From: Gibbula magus
Lineage: Eukaryota > Mollusca > Gastropoda > Trochida > Trochidae
Reading direction: 5' to 3'
Assembly: GCA_936450465.1 (NCBI GenBank)
Contig: CAKZFU010000096.1
Span: forward strand, 25,439-89,438
DNA length: 64,000 nt
Part shown: piece by piece, positions 1 through 10,600 of the stretch
Layout: the number at the start of each line of letters is the position of its first letter
How positions within the stretch are numbered: the first letter of the stretch is position 1
Notes under the pieces: model-generated
What the model was told of the DNA's origin: nothing
The model's database searches: none
The model's input: only the letters and a program-made list of their open reading frames with translations
Translations under genes and position numbers: made by a program

Positions 1-144
1 CGGCACGGTTTGCCCATAAGACGGTCACCGATTCCAAAAGTGAACGCGTCTATGCGACCGACAGGATGAGACCTTCCATAGGAGACCATCAAAAGTTGTC
101 TAGGCCAAAGTCACCTTTTGGCCCATTTTTGGGCATGAGCTTAA
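1..144 (+). repeat. S1 monomer A, first complete copy (144 bp)
   Basis: Chosen as the phase reference because the window happens to begin at the CGGCAC motif that recurs at each monomer start. GC is 72 of 144. It contains eight CpG sites by my count, including the ACGCGT hexamer that in this window is diagnostic for A-type monomers (the other types read ATGCGT). The inverted repeat CGGCA-loop-TGCCG present in the other monomer types is broken here because TGCCG is replaced by TGCCC. The dyad GGCCAAA-loop-TTTGGCC is intact at 103-123. The tail lacks the CTACAGGAATG segment that B carries, which accounts for most of the 7-bp length difference. Confidence 0.95.
103..123. other. Monomer dyad GGCCAAA-7 nt-TTTGGCC (A type), reference copy
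   Basis: Two perfect 7-bp inverted arms (103-109 and 117-123) flank the 7-nt loop GTCACCT. The same arms recur in almost every monomer of the window. The loop is GTCACCT in A-tail monomers and GTGACT (6 nt) in B-tail monomers, so the arms are conserved while the loop varies. Such a dyad could extrude as a hairpin or cruciform, which has been proposed to matter for centromeric satellites. That function is inference; the symmetry is directly visible. Confidence 0.85.
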
Positions 145-151
145 CGGCACG

Positions 152-173
152 GGTTGCCGATAAGACGGCAACC
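152..173. other. S1-B-specific 8-bp dyad GGTTGCCG-ATAAGA-CGGCAACC
   Basis: Perfect 8-bp inverted repeat with a 6-nt loop. It occurs only in S1 B monomers. S1 A (TTTGCCC and GGTCACC) and S2 monomers (GGTCACC) lack the right arm. It therefore appears once per 295-bp dimer from 1 to about 37 kb, giving the S1 array a dimer-level structural mark. A few copies carry an arm-breaking change: CAGCAACC at about 17.45, 29.55, 30.73, 34.13 and 35.31 kb, and CGGGAACC at about 19.36 kb. A binding or structural role is not shown. Confidence 0.8.
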
Positions 174-246
174 GATTCCAAAAGTGAATGCGTCTATGCG
201 ACCGGCAGGATGTGAGCTTCCATAGGAGACCATCAAAAGTTGTCTA

Positions 247-278
247 GGCCAAAGTGACTTTTGGCCCAAAATTGGGCC
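247..278. other. Overlapping dyads in the B tail
   Basis: GGCCAAA (247-253) pairs with TTTGGCC (260-266) across the loop GTGACT. The overlapping GGCCCA (263-268) pairs with TGGGCC (273-278) across AAAT. The two hairpins share bases 263-266, so only one can form at a time. A-tail monomers have a weaker second dyad, GCCCA-TTTT-TGGGC. Confidence 0.8.
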
Positions 279-2950
279 TACAGGAATGACTATAACGGCA
301 CGGTTTGCCCATAAGACGGTCACCGATTCCAAAAGTGAACGCGTCTATGCGACCGACAGGATTAGACCTTCCATAGGAGACCATCAAAAGTTGTCTAGGC
401 CAAAGTCACCTTTTGGCCCATTTTTGGGCATGAGCTTAACGGCACGGGTTGCCGATAAGACGGCAACCGATTCCAAAAGTGAATGCGTCTATGCGACCGG
501 CAGGATGTGAGCTTCCATAGGAGACCATCAAAAGTTGTCTAGGCCAACGTGACTTTTGGCCCAAAATTGGGCCTACAGGAATGACTATCACGGCACGGTT
601 TGCCCATAAGACGGTCACCGATTCCAAAAGTGAACGCGTCTATGCGACCGACAGGATGAGACCTTCCATAGGAGACCATCAAAAGTTGTCTAGGCTAAAG
701 TCACCTTTTGGCCCATTTTTGGGCATGAGCTTAACGGCACGGGTTGCCGATAAGACGGCAACCGATTCCAAAAGTGAATGCGTCAATGCGACCGGCAGGA
801 TGTGAGCTTCCATAGGAGACCATCAAAAGTTGTCTAGGCCAAAGTGACTTTTGGCCCAAAATTGGGCCTACAGGAATGACTATAACGGCACGGTTTGCCC
901 ATAAGACGGTCACCGATTCCAAAAGTGAACGCGTCTATGCGACCGACAGGATGAGACCTTCCATAGGAGACCATCAAAAGTTGTCTAGGCCAAAGTCACC
1001 TTTTGGCCCATTTTTGGGCATGAGCTTAACGGCACGGGTTGCCGATAAGACGGCAACCGATTCCAAAAGTGAATGCGTCTATGCGACCGGCAGGATGTGA
1101 GCTTCCATAGGAGACCATCAAAAGTTGTCTAGGCCAAAGTGACTTTTGGCCCAAAATTGGGCCTACAGGAATGACTATAACGGCACGGTTTGCCCATAAG
1201 ACGGTCACCGATTCCAAAAGTGAACGCGTCTATGCGACCGACAGGATGAGACCTTCCATAGGAGACCATCAAAAGTTGTCTAGGCCAAAGTCACCTTTTG
1301 GCCCATTTTTGGGCATGAGCTTAACGGCACGGGTTGCCGATAAGACGGCAACCGATTCCAAAAGTGAATGCGTCTATGCGACCGGCAGGATGTGAGCTTC
1401 CATAGGAGACCATCAAAAGTTGTCTAGGCCAAAGTGACTTTTGGCCCAAAATTGGGCCTACAGGAATGACTATAACGGCACGGTTTGCCCATAAGACGGT
1501 CACCGATTCCAAAAGTGAACGCGTCTATGCGACCGACAGGATGAGACCTTCCATAGGAGACCATCAAAAGTTGTCTAGGCCAAAGTCACCTTTTGGCCCA
1601 TTTTTGGGCATGAGCTTAACGGCACGGGTTGCCGATAAGACGGCAACCGATTCCAAAAGTGAATGCGTCTATGCGACCGGCAGGATGTGAGCTTCCATAG
1701 GAGACCATCAAAAGTTGTCTAGGCCAAAGTGACTTTTGGCCCAAAATTGGGCCTACAGGAATGACTATAACGGCACGGTTTGCCCATAAGACGGTCACCG
1801 ATTCCAAAAGTGAACGCGTCTATGCGACCGACAGGATGAGACCTTCCATAGGAGACCATCAAAAGTTGTCTAGGCCAAAGTCACCTTTTGGCCCATTTTT
1901 GGGCATGAGCTTAACGGCACGGGTTGCCGATAAGACGGCAACCGATTCCAAAAGTGAATGCGTCTATGCGACCGGCAGGATGTGAGCTTCCATAGGAGAC
2001 CATCAAAAGTTGTCTAGGCCAAAGTGACTTTTGGCCCAAAATTGGGCCTACAGGAATGACTATAACGGCACGGTTTGCCCATAAGACGGTCACCGATTCC
2101 AAAAGTGAACGCGTCTATGCGACCGACAGGATGAGACCTTCCATAGGAGACCATCAAAAGTTGTCTAGGCCAAAGTCACCTTTTGGCCCATTTTTGGGCA
2201 TGAGCTTAACGGCACGGGTTGCCGATAAGACGGCAACCGATTCCAAAAGTGAATGCGTCTATGCGACCGGCAGGATGTGAGCTTCCATAGGAGACCATCA
2301 AAAGTTGTCTAGGCCAAAGTGACTTTTGGCCCAAAATTGGGCCTACAGGAATGACTATAACGGCACGGTTTGCCCATAAGACGGTCACCGATTCCAAAAG
2401 TGAACGCGTCTATGCGACCGACAGGATGAGACCTTCCATAGGAGACCATCAAAAGTTGTCTAGGCCAAAGTCACCTTTTGGCCCATTTTTGGGCATGAGC
2501 TTAACGGCACGGGTTGCCGATAAGACGGCAACCGATTCCAAAAGTGAATGCGTCTATGCGACCGGCAGGATGTGAGCTTCCATAGGAGACCATCAAAAGT
2601 TGTCTAGGCCAAAGTGACTTTTGGCCCAAAATTGGGCCTACAGGAATGACTATAACGGCACGGTTTGCCCATAAGACGGTCACCGATTCCAAAAGTGAAC
2701 GCGTCTATGCGACCGACAGGATGAGACCTTCCATAGGAGACCATCAAAAGTTGTCTAGGCCAAAGTCACCTTTTGGCCCATTTTTGGGCATGAGCTTAAC
2801 GGCACGGGTTGCCGATAAGACGGCAACCGATTCCAAAAGTGAATGCGTCTATGCGACCGGCAGGATGTGAGCTTCCATAGGAGACCATCAAAAGTTGTCT
2901 AGGCCAAAGTGACTTTTGGCCCAAAATTGGGCCTACAGGAATGACTATAA

Positions 2951-3101
2951 CGGCACGGTTTGCCCATAAGACGGTCACCGATTCCAAAAGTGAACGCGTC
3001 TATGCGACCGACAGGATGAGACCTTCCATAGGAGACCATCAAAAGTTGTCTAGGCCAAAGTGACTTTTGGCCCAAAATTGGGCCTACAGGAATGACTATA
3101 A
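2951..3101 (+). repeat. A-head/B-tail hybrid monomer (151 bp)
   Basis: The monomer starts as A (TTTGCCC, AACGCGTC, GATGAGACC) but ends as B (GTGACTTTTGG, CCTACAGG). It sits between a normal B and a normal A, so this stretch reads A-B-hybrid-A-B. The local spacing is 446 bp (295+151). The crossover lies in the shared stretch between GAGACC and the GTCACC/GTGAC difference. This is the expected product of unequal crossover or gene conversion between A and B. Confidence 0.93.
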
Positions 3102-3490
3102 CGGCACGGTTTGCCCATAAGACGGTCACCGATTCCAAAAGTGAACGCGTCTATGCGACCGACAGGATGAGACCTTCCATAGGAGACCATCAAAAGTTGT
3201 CTAGGCCAAAGTCACCTTTTGGCCCATTTTTGGGCATGAGCTTAACGGCACGGGTTGCCGATAAGACGGCAACCGATTCCAAAAGTGAATGCGTCTATGC
3301 GACCGGCAGGATGTGAGCTTCCATAGGAGACCATCAAAAGTTGTCTAGGCCAAAGTGACTTTTGGCCCAAAATTGGGCCTACAGGAATGACTATAACGGC
3401 ACGGTTTGCCCATAAGACGGTCACCGATTCCAAAAGTGAACACGTCTATGCGACCGACAGGATGAGACCTTCCATAGGAGACCATCAAAA

Positions 3491-3535
3491 GTTGTCTAGG
3501 CCAAAAGGTGACTTTGGCCTAGACAACTAAGCTCA
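3491..3535. other. Template-switch scar: perfect 15-bp hairpin in an S1 A monomer
   Basis: The arm GTTGTCTAGGCCAAA (3491-3505) is followed by AGGTGAC (3506-3512) and the perfect complement TTTGGCCTAGACAAC (3513-3527). AGGTGAC is the reverse complement of the normal loop GTCACCT. A further TAAGCTCAT (3528-3536) matches the reverse complement of the A tail (ATGAGCTTA) before plus-strand sequence resumes. The dimer spacing here is 309 bp, 14 more than normal. The scar lies on the GGCCAAA/TTTGGCC dyad, consistent with replication switching strand at a hairpin. It appears once in the window. Confidence 0.88.
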
Positions 3536-4174
3536 TTTTTGGGCATGAGCTTAACGGCACGGGTTGCCGATAAGACGGCAACCGATTCCAAAAGTGAATG
3601 CGTCTATGCGACCGGCAGGATGTGAGCTTCCATAGGAGACCATCAAAAGTTGTCTAGGCCAAAGTGACTTTTGGCCCAAAATTGGGCCTACAGGAATGAC
3701 TATAACGGCACGGTTTGCCCATAAGACGGTCACCGATTCCAAAAGTGGACGCGTCTATGCGACCGACAGGATGAGACCTTCCATAGGAGACCATCAAAAG
3801 TTGTCTAGGCCAAAGTCACCTTTTGGCCCATTTTTGGGCATGAGCTTAACGGCACGGGTTGCCGATAAGACGGCAACCGATTCCAAAAGTGAATGCGTCT
3901 ATGCGACCGGCAGGATGTGAGCTTCCATAGGAGACCATCAAAAGTTGTCTAGGCCAAAGTGACTTTTGGCCCAAAATTGGGCCTACAGGAATGACTATAA
4001 CGGCACGGTTTGCCCATAAGACGGTCACCGATTCCAAAAGTGAACGCGTCTATGCGACCGACAGGATGAGACCTTCCATAGGAGACCATCAAAAGTTGTC
4101 TAGGCCAAAGTCACCTTTTGGCCCATTTTTGGGCATGAGCTTAACGGCACGGGTTGCCGATAAGACGGCAACCG

Positions 4175-5699
4175 TTTCCAAAAGTGAATGCGTCTATGCG
4201 ACCGGAAGAATATGAGCTTCCATGGGAGACCATCAAAAGTTGTCTAGGCCAAAGTGACTTTTGGCCCAAAATTGGGCCTACAGGAATGACTATAACGGCA
4301 CGGTTTGCCCATAAGACGGTCACCGATTCCAAAAGTGAACGCGTCTATGCGACCGACAGGATGAGACCTTCCATAGGAGACCATCAAAAGTTGTCTAGGC
4401 CAAAGTCACCTTTTGGCCCATTTTTGGGCATGAGCTTAACGGCACGGGTTGCCGATAAGACGGCAACCGATTCCAAAAGTGAATGCGTCTATGCTACCGG
4501 CAGGATGTGAGCTTCCATAGGAGACCATCAAAAGTTGTCTAGGCCAAAGTGACTTTTGGCCCAAAATTGGGCCTACAGGAATGACTATAACGGCACGGTT
4601 TGCCCATAAGACGGTCACCGATTCCAAAAGTGAACGCGTCTATGCGACCGACAGGATAAGACCTTCCATAGGAGACCATCAAAAGTTGTCTAGGCCAAAG
4701 TCACCTTTTGGCCCATTTTTGGGCATGAGCTTAACGGCACGGGTTGCCGATAAGACGGCAACCGATTCCAAAAGTGAATGCGTCTATGCGACCGGCAGGA
4801 TGTGAGCTTCCATAGGAGACCATCAAAAGTTGTCTAGGCCAAAGTGACTTTTGGCCCAAAATTGGGCCTACAGGAATGACTATAACGGCACGGTTTGCCC
4901 ATAAGACGGTCACCGATTCCAAAAGTGAACGCGTCTATGCGACCGACAGGATGAGACCTTCCATAGGAGACCATCAAAAGTTGTCTAGGCCAAAGTCACC
5001 TTTTGGCCCATTTTTGGGCATGAGCTTAACGGCACGGGTTGCCGATAAGACGGCAACCGATTCCAAAAGTGAATGCGTCTATGCGACCGGCAGGATGTGA
5101 GCTTCCATAGGAGACCATCAAAAGTTGTCTAGGCCAAAGTGACTTTTGGCCCAAAATTGGGCCTACAGGAATGACTATAACGGCACGGTTTGCCCATAAG
5201 ACGGTCACCGATTCCAAAAGTGAACGCGTCTATGCGACCGACAGGATGAGACCTTCCATAGGAGACCATCAAAAGTTGTCTAGGCCAAAGTCACCTTTTG
5301 GCCCATTTTTGGGCATGAGCTTAACGGCACGGGTTGCCGATAAGACGGCAACCGATTCCAATAGTGAATGCGTCTATGCGACCGGCAGGATGTGAGCTTC
5401 CATAGGAGACCATCAAAAGTTGTCTAGGCCAAAGTGACTTTTGGCCCAAAATTGGGCCTACAGGAATGACTATAACGGCACGGTTTGCCCATAAGACGGT
5501 CACCGATTCCAAAAGTGAACGCGTCTATGCGACCGACAGGATGAGACCTTCCATAGGAGACCATCAAAAGTTGTCTAGGCCAAAGTCACCTTTTGGCCCA
5601 TTTTTGGGCATGAGCTTAACGGCACGGGTTGCCGATAAGACGGCAACCGTTTCCAAAAGTGAATGCGTCTATGCGACCGGCAGGATGTGAGCTTCCATG
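4175..5699 (+). repeat. Local duplication with 1,475-bp offset (five dimers)
   Basis: Two private variants recur together exactly 1,475 bp apart. ACCGTTTCC replaces ACCGATTCC at 4175 and 5650, and CCATGGG replaces CCATAGG at 4224 and 5699. 1,475 is 5 x 295, so the copy was made in dimer register. The first copy also has GGAAGAATATG in place of GGCAGGATGTG at about 4,203-4,213, which the second lacks. That is a later change or conversion. Confidence 0.75.
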
Positions 5700-6750
5700 G
5701 GAGACCATCAAAAGTTGTCTAGGCCAAAGTGACTTTTGGCCCAAAATTGGGCCTACAGGAATGACTATAACGGCACGGTTTGCCCATAAGACGGTCACCG
5801 ATTCCAAAAGTGAACGCGTCTATGCGACCGACAGGATGAGACCTTCCATAGGTGACCATCAAAAGTTGTCTAGGCCAAAGTCACCTTTTGGCCCATTTTT
5901 GGGCATGAGCTTAACGGCACGGGTTGCCGATAAGACGGCAACCGATTCCAAAAGTGAATGCGTCTATGCGACCGGCAGGATGTGAGCTTCCATAGGAGAC
6001 CATCAAAAGTTGTCTAGGCCAAAGTGACTTTTGGCCCAAAATTGGGCCTACAGGAATGACTATAACGGCACGGTTTGCCCATAAGACGGTCACCGATTCC
6101 AAAAGTGAACGCGTCTATGCGACCGACAGGATGAGACCTTCCATAGGAGACCATCAAAAGTTGTCTAGGCCAAAGTCACCTTTTGGCCCATTTTTGGGCA
6201 TGAGCTTAACGGCACGGGTTGCCGATAAGACGGCAACCGATTCCAAAAGTGAATGCGTCTATGCGACCGGCAGGATGTGAGCTTCCATAGGAGACCATCA
6301 AAAGTTGTCTAGGCCAAAGTGACTTTTGGCCCAAAATTGGGCCTACAGGAATGACTATAACGGCACGGTTTGCCCATAAGACGGTCACCGATTCCAAAAG
6401 TGAACGCGTCTATGCGACCGACAGGATGAGACCTTCCATAGGAGACCATCAAAAGTTGTCTAGGCCAAAGTCACCTTTTGGCCCATTTTTGGGCATGAGC
6501 TTAACGGCACGGGTTGCCGATAAGACGGCAACCGATTCCAAAAGTGAATGCGTCTATGGGACCGGCAGGATGTGAGCTTCCATAGGAGACCATCAAAAGT
6601 TGTCTAGGCCAAAGTGACTTTTGGCCCAAAATTGGGCCTACTGGAATGACTATAACGGCACGGTTTGCCCATAAGACGGTCACCGATTCCAAAAGTGAAC
6701 GCGTCTATGCGACCGACAGGATGAGACCTTCCATAGGAGACCATCAAAAG

Positions 6751-7635
6751 ATGTCTAGGCCAAAGTCACCTTTTGGCCCATTTTTGGGCATGAGCTTAAC
6801 GGCACGGGTTGCCGATAAGACGGCAACCGATTCCAAAAGTGAATGCGTCTATGCGACCGGCAGGATGTGAGCTTCCATAGGAGACCATCAAAAGTTGTCT
6901 AGGCCAAAGTGACTTTTGGCCCAAAATTGGGCCTACAGGAATGACTATAACGGCACGGTTTGCCCATAAGACGGTCACCGATTCCAAAAGTGAACGCGTC
7001 TATGCGACCGACAGGATTAGACCTCCATAGGAGACCATCAAAAGTTGTCTAGGCCAAAGTCACCTTTTGGCCCATTTTTGGGCATGAGCTTAACGGCACG
7101 GGTTGCCGATAAGACGGCAACCGATTCCAAAAGTGAATGCGTCTATGCGACCGGCAGGATGTGAGCTTCCATAGGAGACCATCAAAAGTTGTCTAGGCCA
7201 AAGTGACTTTTGGCCCAAAATTGGGCCTACAGGAATGACTATCACGGCACGGTTTGCCCATAAGACGGTCACCGATTCCAAAAGTGAACGCGTCTATGCG
7301 ACCGACAGGATGAGACCTTCCATAGGAGACCATCAAAAGTTGTCTAGGCCAAAGTCACCTTTTGGCCCATTTTTGGGCATGAGCTTAACGGCACGGGTTG
7401 CCGATAAGACGGCAACCGATTCCAAAAGTGAATGCGTCTATGCGACCGGCAGGATGTGAGCTTCCATAGGAGACCATAAAAAATTGTCTAGGCCAAAGTG
7501 ACTTTTGGCCCAAAATTGGGCCTACAGGAATGACTATAACGGCACGGTTTGCCCATAAGAAGGTCACCGATTCCAAAAGTGAACGCGTCTATGCGACCGA
7601 CAGGATGAGACCTTCCATAGGAGACCATCAAAAGA
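6751..7635 (+). repeat. Local duplication with 884-bp offset (three dimers minus one base)
   Basis: The variant AAAAGATGTC (normal AAAAGTTGTC) occurs at 6751 and 7635. The spacing is 3 x 295 minus 1. The missing base is the one-base deletion in ACCTCCATAGG near 7,022. A single shared marker makes common descent likely but not certain. Confidence 0.55.
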
Positions 7636-10600
7636 TGTCTAGGCCAAAGTCACCTTTTGGCCCATTTTTGGGCATGAGCTTAACGGCACGGGTTGCCGAT
7701 AAGACGGCAACCGATTCCAAAAGTGAATGCGTCTATGCGACCGGCAGGATGTGAGCTTCCATAGGAGACCATCAAAAATTGTCTAGGCCAAAGTGACTTT
7801 TGGCCCAAAATTGGGCCTACAGGAATGACTATAACGGCACGGTTTGCCCATAAGACGGTCACCGATTCCAAAAGTGAACGCGTCTATGCGACCGACAGGA
7901 TGAGACCTTCCATAGGAGACCATCAAAAGTTGTCTAGGCCAAAGTCACCTTTTGGCCCATTTTTGGGCATGAGCTTAACGGCACGGGTTGCCGATAAGAC
8001 GGCAACCGATTCCAAAAGTGAATGCGTCTATGCGACCGGCAGGATGTGAGCTTCCATAGGAGACCATCAAAAGTTGTCTAGGCCAAAGTGACTTTTGGCC
8101 CAAAATTGGGCCTACAGGAATGACTATAACGGCACGGTTTGCCCATAAGACGGTCACCGATTCCAAAAGTGAACGCGTCTATGCGACCGACAGGATGAGA
8201 CCTTCCATAGGAGACCATCAAAAGTTGTCTAGGCCAAAGTCACCTTTTGGCCCATTTTTGGGCATGAGCTTAACGGCACGGGTTGCCGATAAGACGGCAA
8301 CCGATTCCAAAAGTGAATGCGTCTATGCGACCGGCAGGATGTGAGCTTCCATAGGAGACCATCAAAAGTTGTCTAGGCCAAAGTGACTTTTGGCCCAAAA
8401 TTGGGCCTACAGGAATGACTATAACGGCACGGTTTGCCCATAAGACGGTCACCGATTCCAAAAGTGAACGCGTCTATGCGACCGACAGGATGAGACCTTC
8501 CATAGGAGACCATCAAAAGTTGTCTAGGCCAAAGTCACCTTTTGGCCCATTTTTGGGCATGAGCTTAACGGCACGGGTTGCCGATAAGACGGCAACCGAT
8601 TCCAAAAGTGAATGCGTCTATGCGACCGGCAGGATGTGAGCTTCCATAGGAGACCATCAAAAGTTGTCTAGGCCAAAGTGACTTTTGGCCCAAAATTGGG
8701 CCTACAGGAATGACTATAACGGCACGGTTTGCCCATAAGACGGTCACCGATTCCAAAAGTGAACGCGTCTATGCGACCGACAGGATGAGACCTTCCATAG
8801 GAGACCATCAAAAATTGTCTAGGCCAAAGTCACCTTTTGGCCCATTTTTGGGCATGAGCTTAACGGCACGGGTTGCCGATAAGACGGCAACCGATTCCAA
8901 AAGTGAATGCGTCTATGCGACCGGCAGGATGTGAGCTTCCATAGGAGACCATCAAAAGTTGTCTAGGCCAAAGTGACTTTTGGCCCAAAATTGGGCCTAC
9001 AGGAATGACTATAACGGCACGGTTTGCCCATAAGACGGTCACCGATTCCAAAAGTGAACGCGTCTATGCGACCGACAGGATGAGACCTTCCATAGGAGAC
9101 CATCAAAAGTTGTCTAGGCCAAAGTCACCTTTTGGCCCATTTTTGGGCATGAGCTTAACGGCACGGGTTGCCGATAAGACGGCAACCGATTCCAAAAGTG
9201 AATGCGTCTATGCGACCGGCAGGATGTGAGCTTCCATAGGAGACCATCAAAAGTTGTCTAGGCCAAAGTGACTTTTGGCCCAAAATTGGGCCTACAGGAA
9301 TGACTATAACGGCACGGTTTGCCCATAAGACGGTCACCGATTCCAAAAGTGAACGCGTCTATGCGACCGACAGGATGAGACCTTCCATAGGAGACCATCA
9401 AAAGTTGTCTAGGCCAAAGTCACCTTTTGGCCCATTTTTGGGCATGAGCTTAACGGCACGGGTTGCCGATAAGACGGCAACCGATTCCAAAAGTGAATGC
9501 GTCTATGCGACCGGCAGGATGTGAGCTTCCATAGGAGACCATCAAAAGTTGTCTAGGCCAAAGTGACTTTTGGCCCAAAATTGGGCCTACAGGAATGACT
9601 ATAACGGCACGGTTTGCCCATAAGACGGTCACCGATTCCAAAAGTGAACGCGTCTATGCGACCGACAGGATGAGACCTTCCATAGGAGACCATCAAAAGT
9701 TGTCTAGGCCAAAGTCACCTTTTGGCCCATTTTTGGGCATGAGCTTAACGGCACGGGTTGCCGATAAGACGGCAACCGATTCCAAAAGTGAATGCGTCTA
9801 TGCGACCGGCAGGATGTGAGCTTCCATAGGAGACCATCAAAAGTTGTCTAGGCCAAAGTGACTTTTGGCCCAAAATTGGGCCTACAGGAATGACTATAAC
9901 GGCACGGTTTGCCCATAAGACGGTCACCGATTCCAAAAGTGAACGCGTCTATGCGACCGACAGGATGAGACCTTCCATAGGAGACCATCAAAAGTTGTCT
10001 AGGCCAAAGTCACCTTTTGGCCCATTTTTGGGCATGAGCTTAACGGCACGGGTTGCCGATAAGACGGCAACCGATTCCAAAAGTGAATGCGTCTATGCGA
10101 CCGGCAGGATGTGAGCTTCCATAGGAGACCATCAAAAGTTGTCTAGGCCAAAGTGACTTTTGGCCCAAAATTGGGCCTACAGGAATGACTATAACGGCAC
10201 GGTTTGCCCATAAGACGGTCACCGATTCCAAAAGTGAACGCGTCTATGCGACCGACAGGATGAGACCTTCCATAGGAGACCATCAAAAGTTGTCTAGGCC
10301 AAAGTCACCTTTTGGCCCATTTTTGGGCATGAGCTTAACGGCACGGGTTGCCGATAAGACGGCAACCGATTCCAAAAGTGAATGCGTCTATGCGACCGGC
10401 AGGATGTGAGCTTCCATAGGAGACCATCAAAAGTTGTCTAGGCCAAAGTGACTTTTGGCCCAAAATTGGGCCTACAGGAATGACTATAACGGCACGGTTT
10501 GCCCATAAGACGGTCACCGATTCCAAAAGTGAACGCGTCTATGCGACCGACAGGATGAGACCTTCCATAGGAGACCATCAAAAGTTGTCTAGGCCAAAGT

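Larger units (their letters stand above)
145..295 (+). repeat. S1 monomer B, first complete copy (151 bp)
   Basis: Second half of the S1 dimer. It differs from A by GGGTTGCCG for GGTTTGCCC, GGCAACC for GGTCACC, ATGCGT for ACGCGT, CGGCAGG for CGACAGG, TGTGAGC for TGAGACC, and a tail of GTGACTTTTGGCCCAAAATT type instead of GTCACC type. It holds four overlapping short dyads: CGGCA/TGCCG (145-159), GGTTGCCG/CGGCAACC (152-173), GGCCAAA/TTTGGCC (247-266) and GGCCCA/TGGGCC (263-278). Confidence 0.95.

Noticed and set aside
20..45. tRNA-derived promoter (B box) in the monomer, GGTCACCGATTCC
   Set aside because: Only CGATTCC matches the B-box end. No convincing A box at suitable distance and no cloverleaf can be drawn.
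263..278. Rho-independent terminator (GGCCCA-AAAT-TGGGCC)
   Set aside because: The hairpin is not followed by a T run, there is no gene upstream, and it repeats hundreds of times as part of the satellite.
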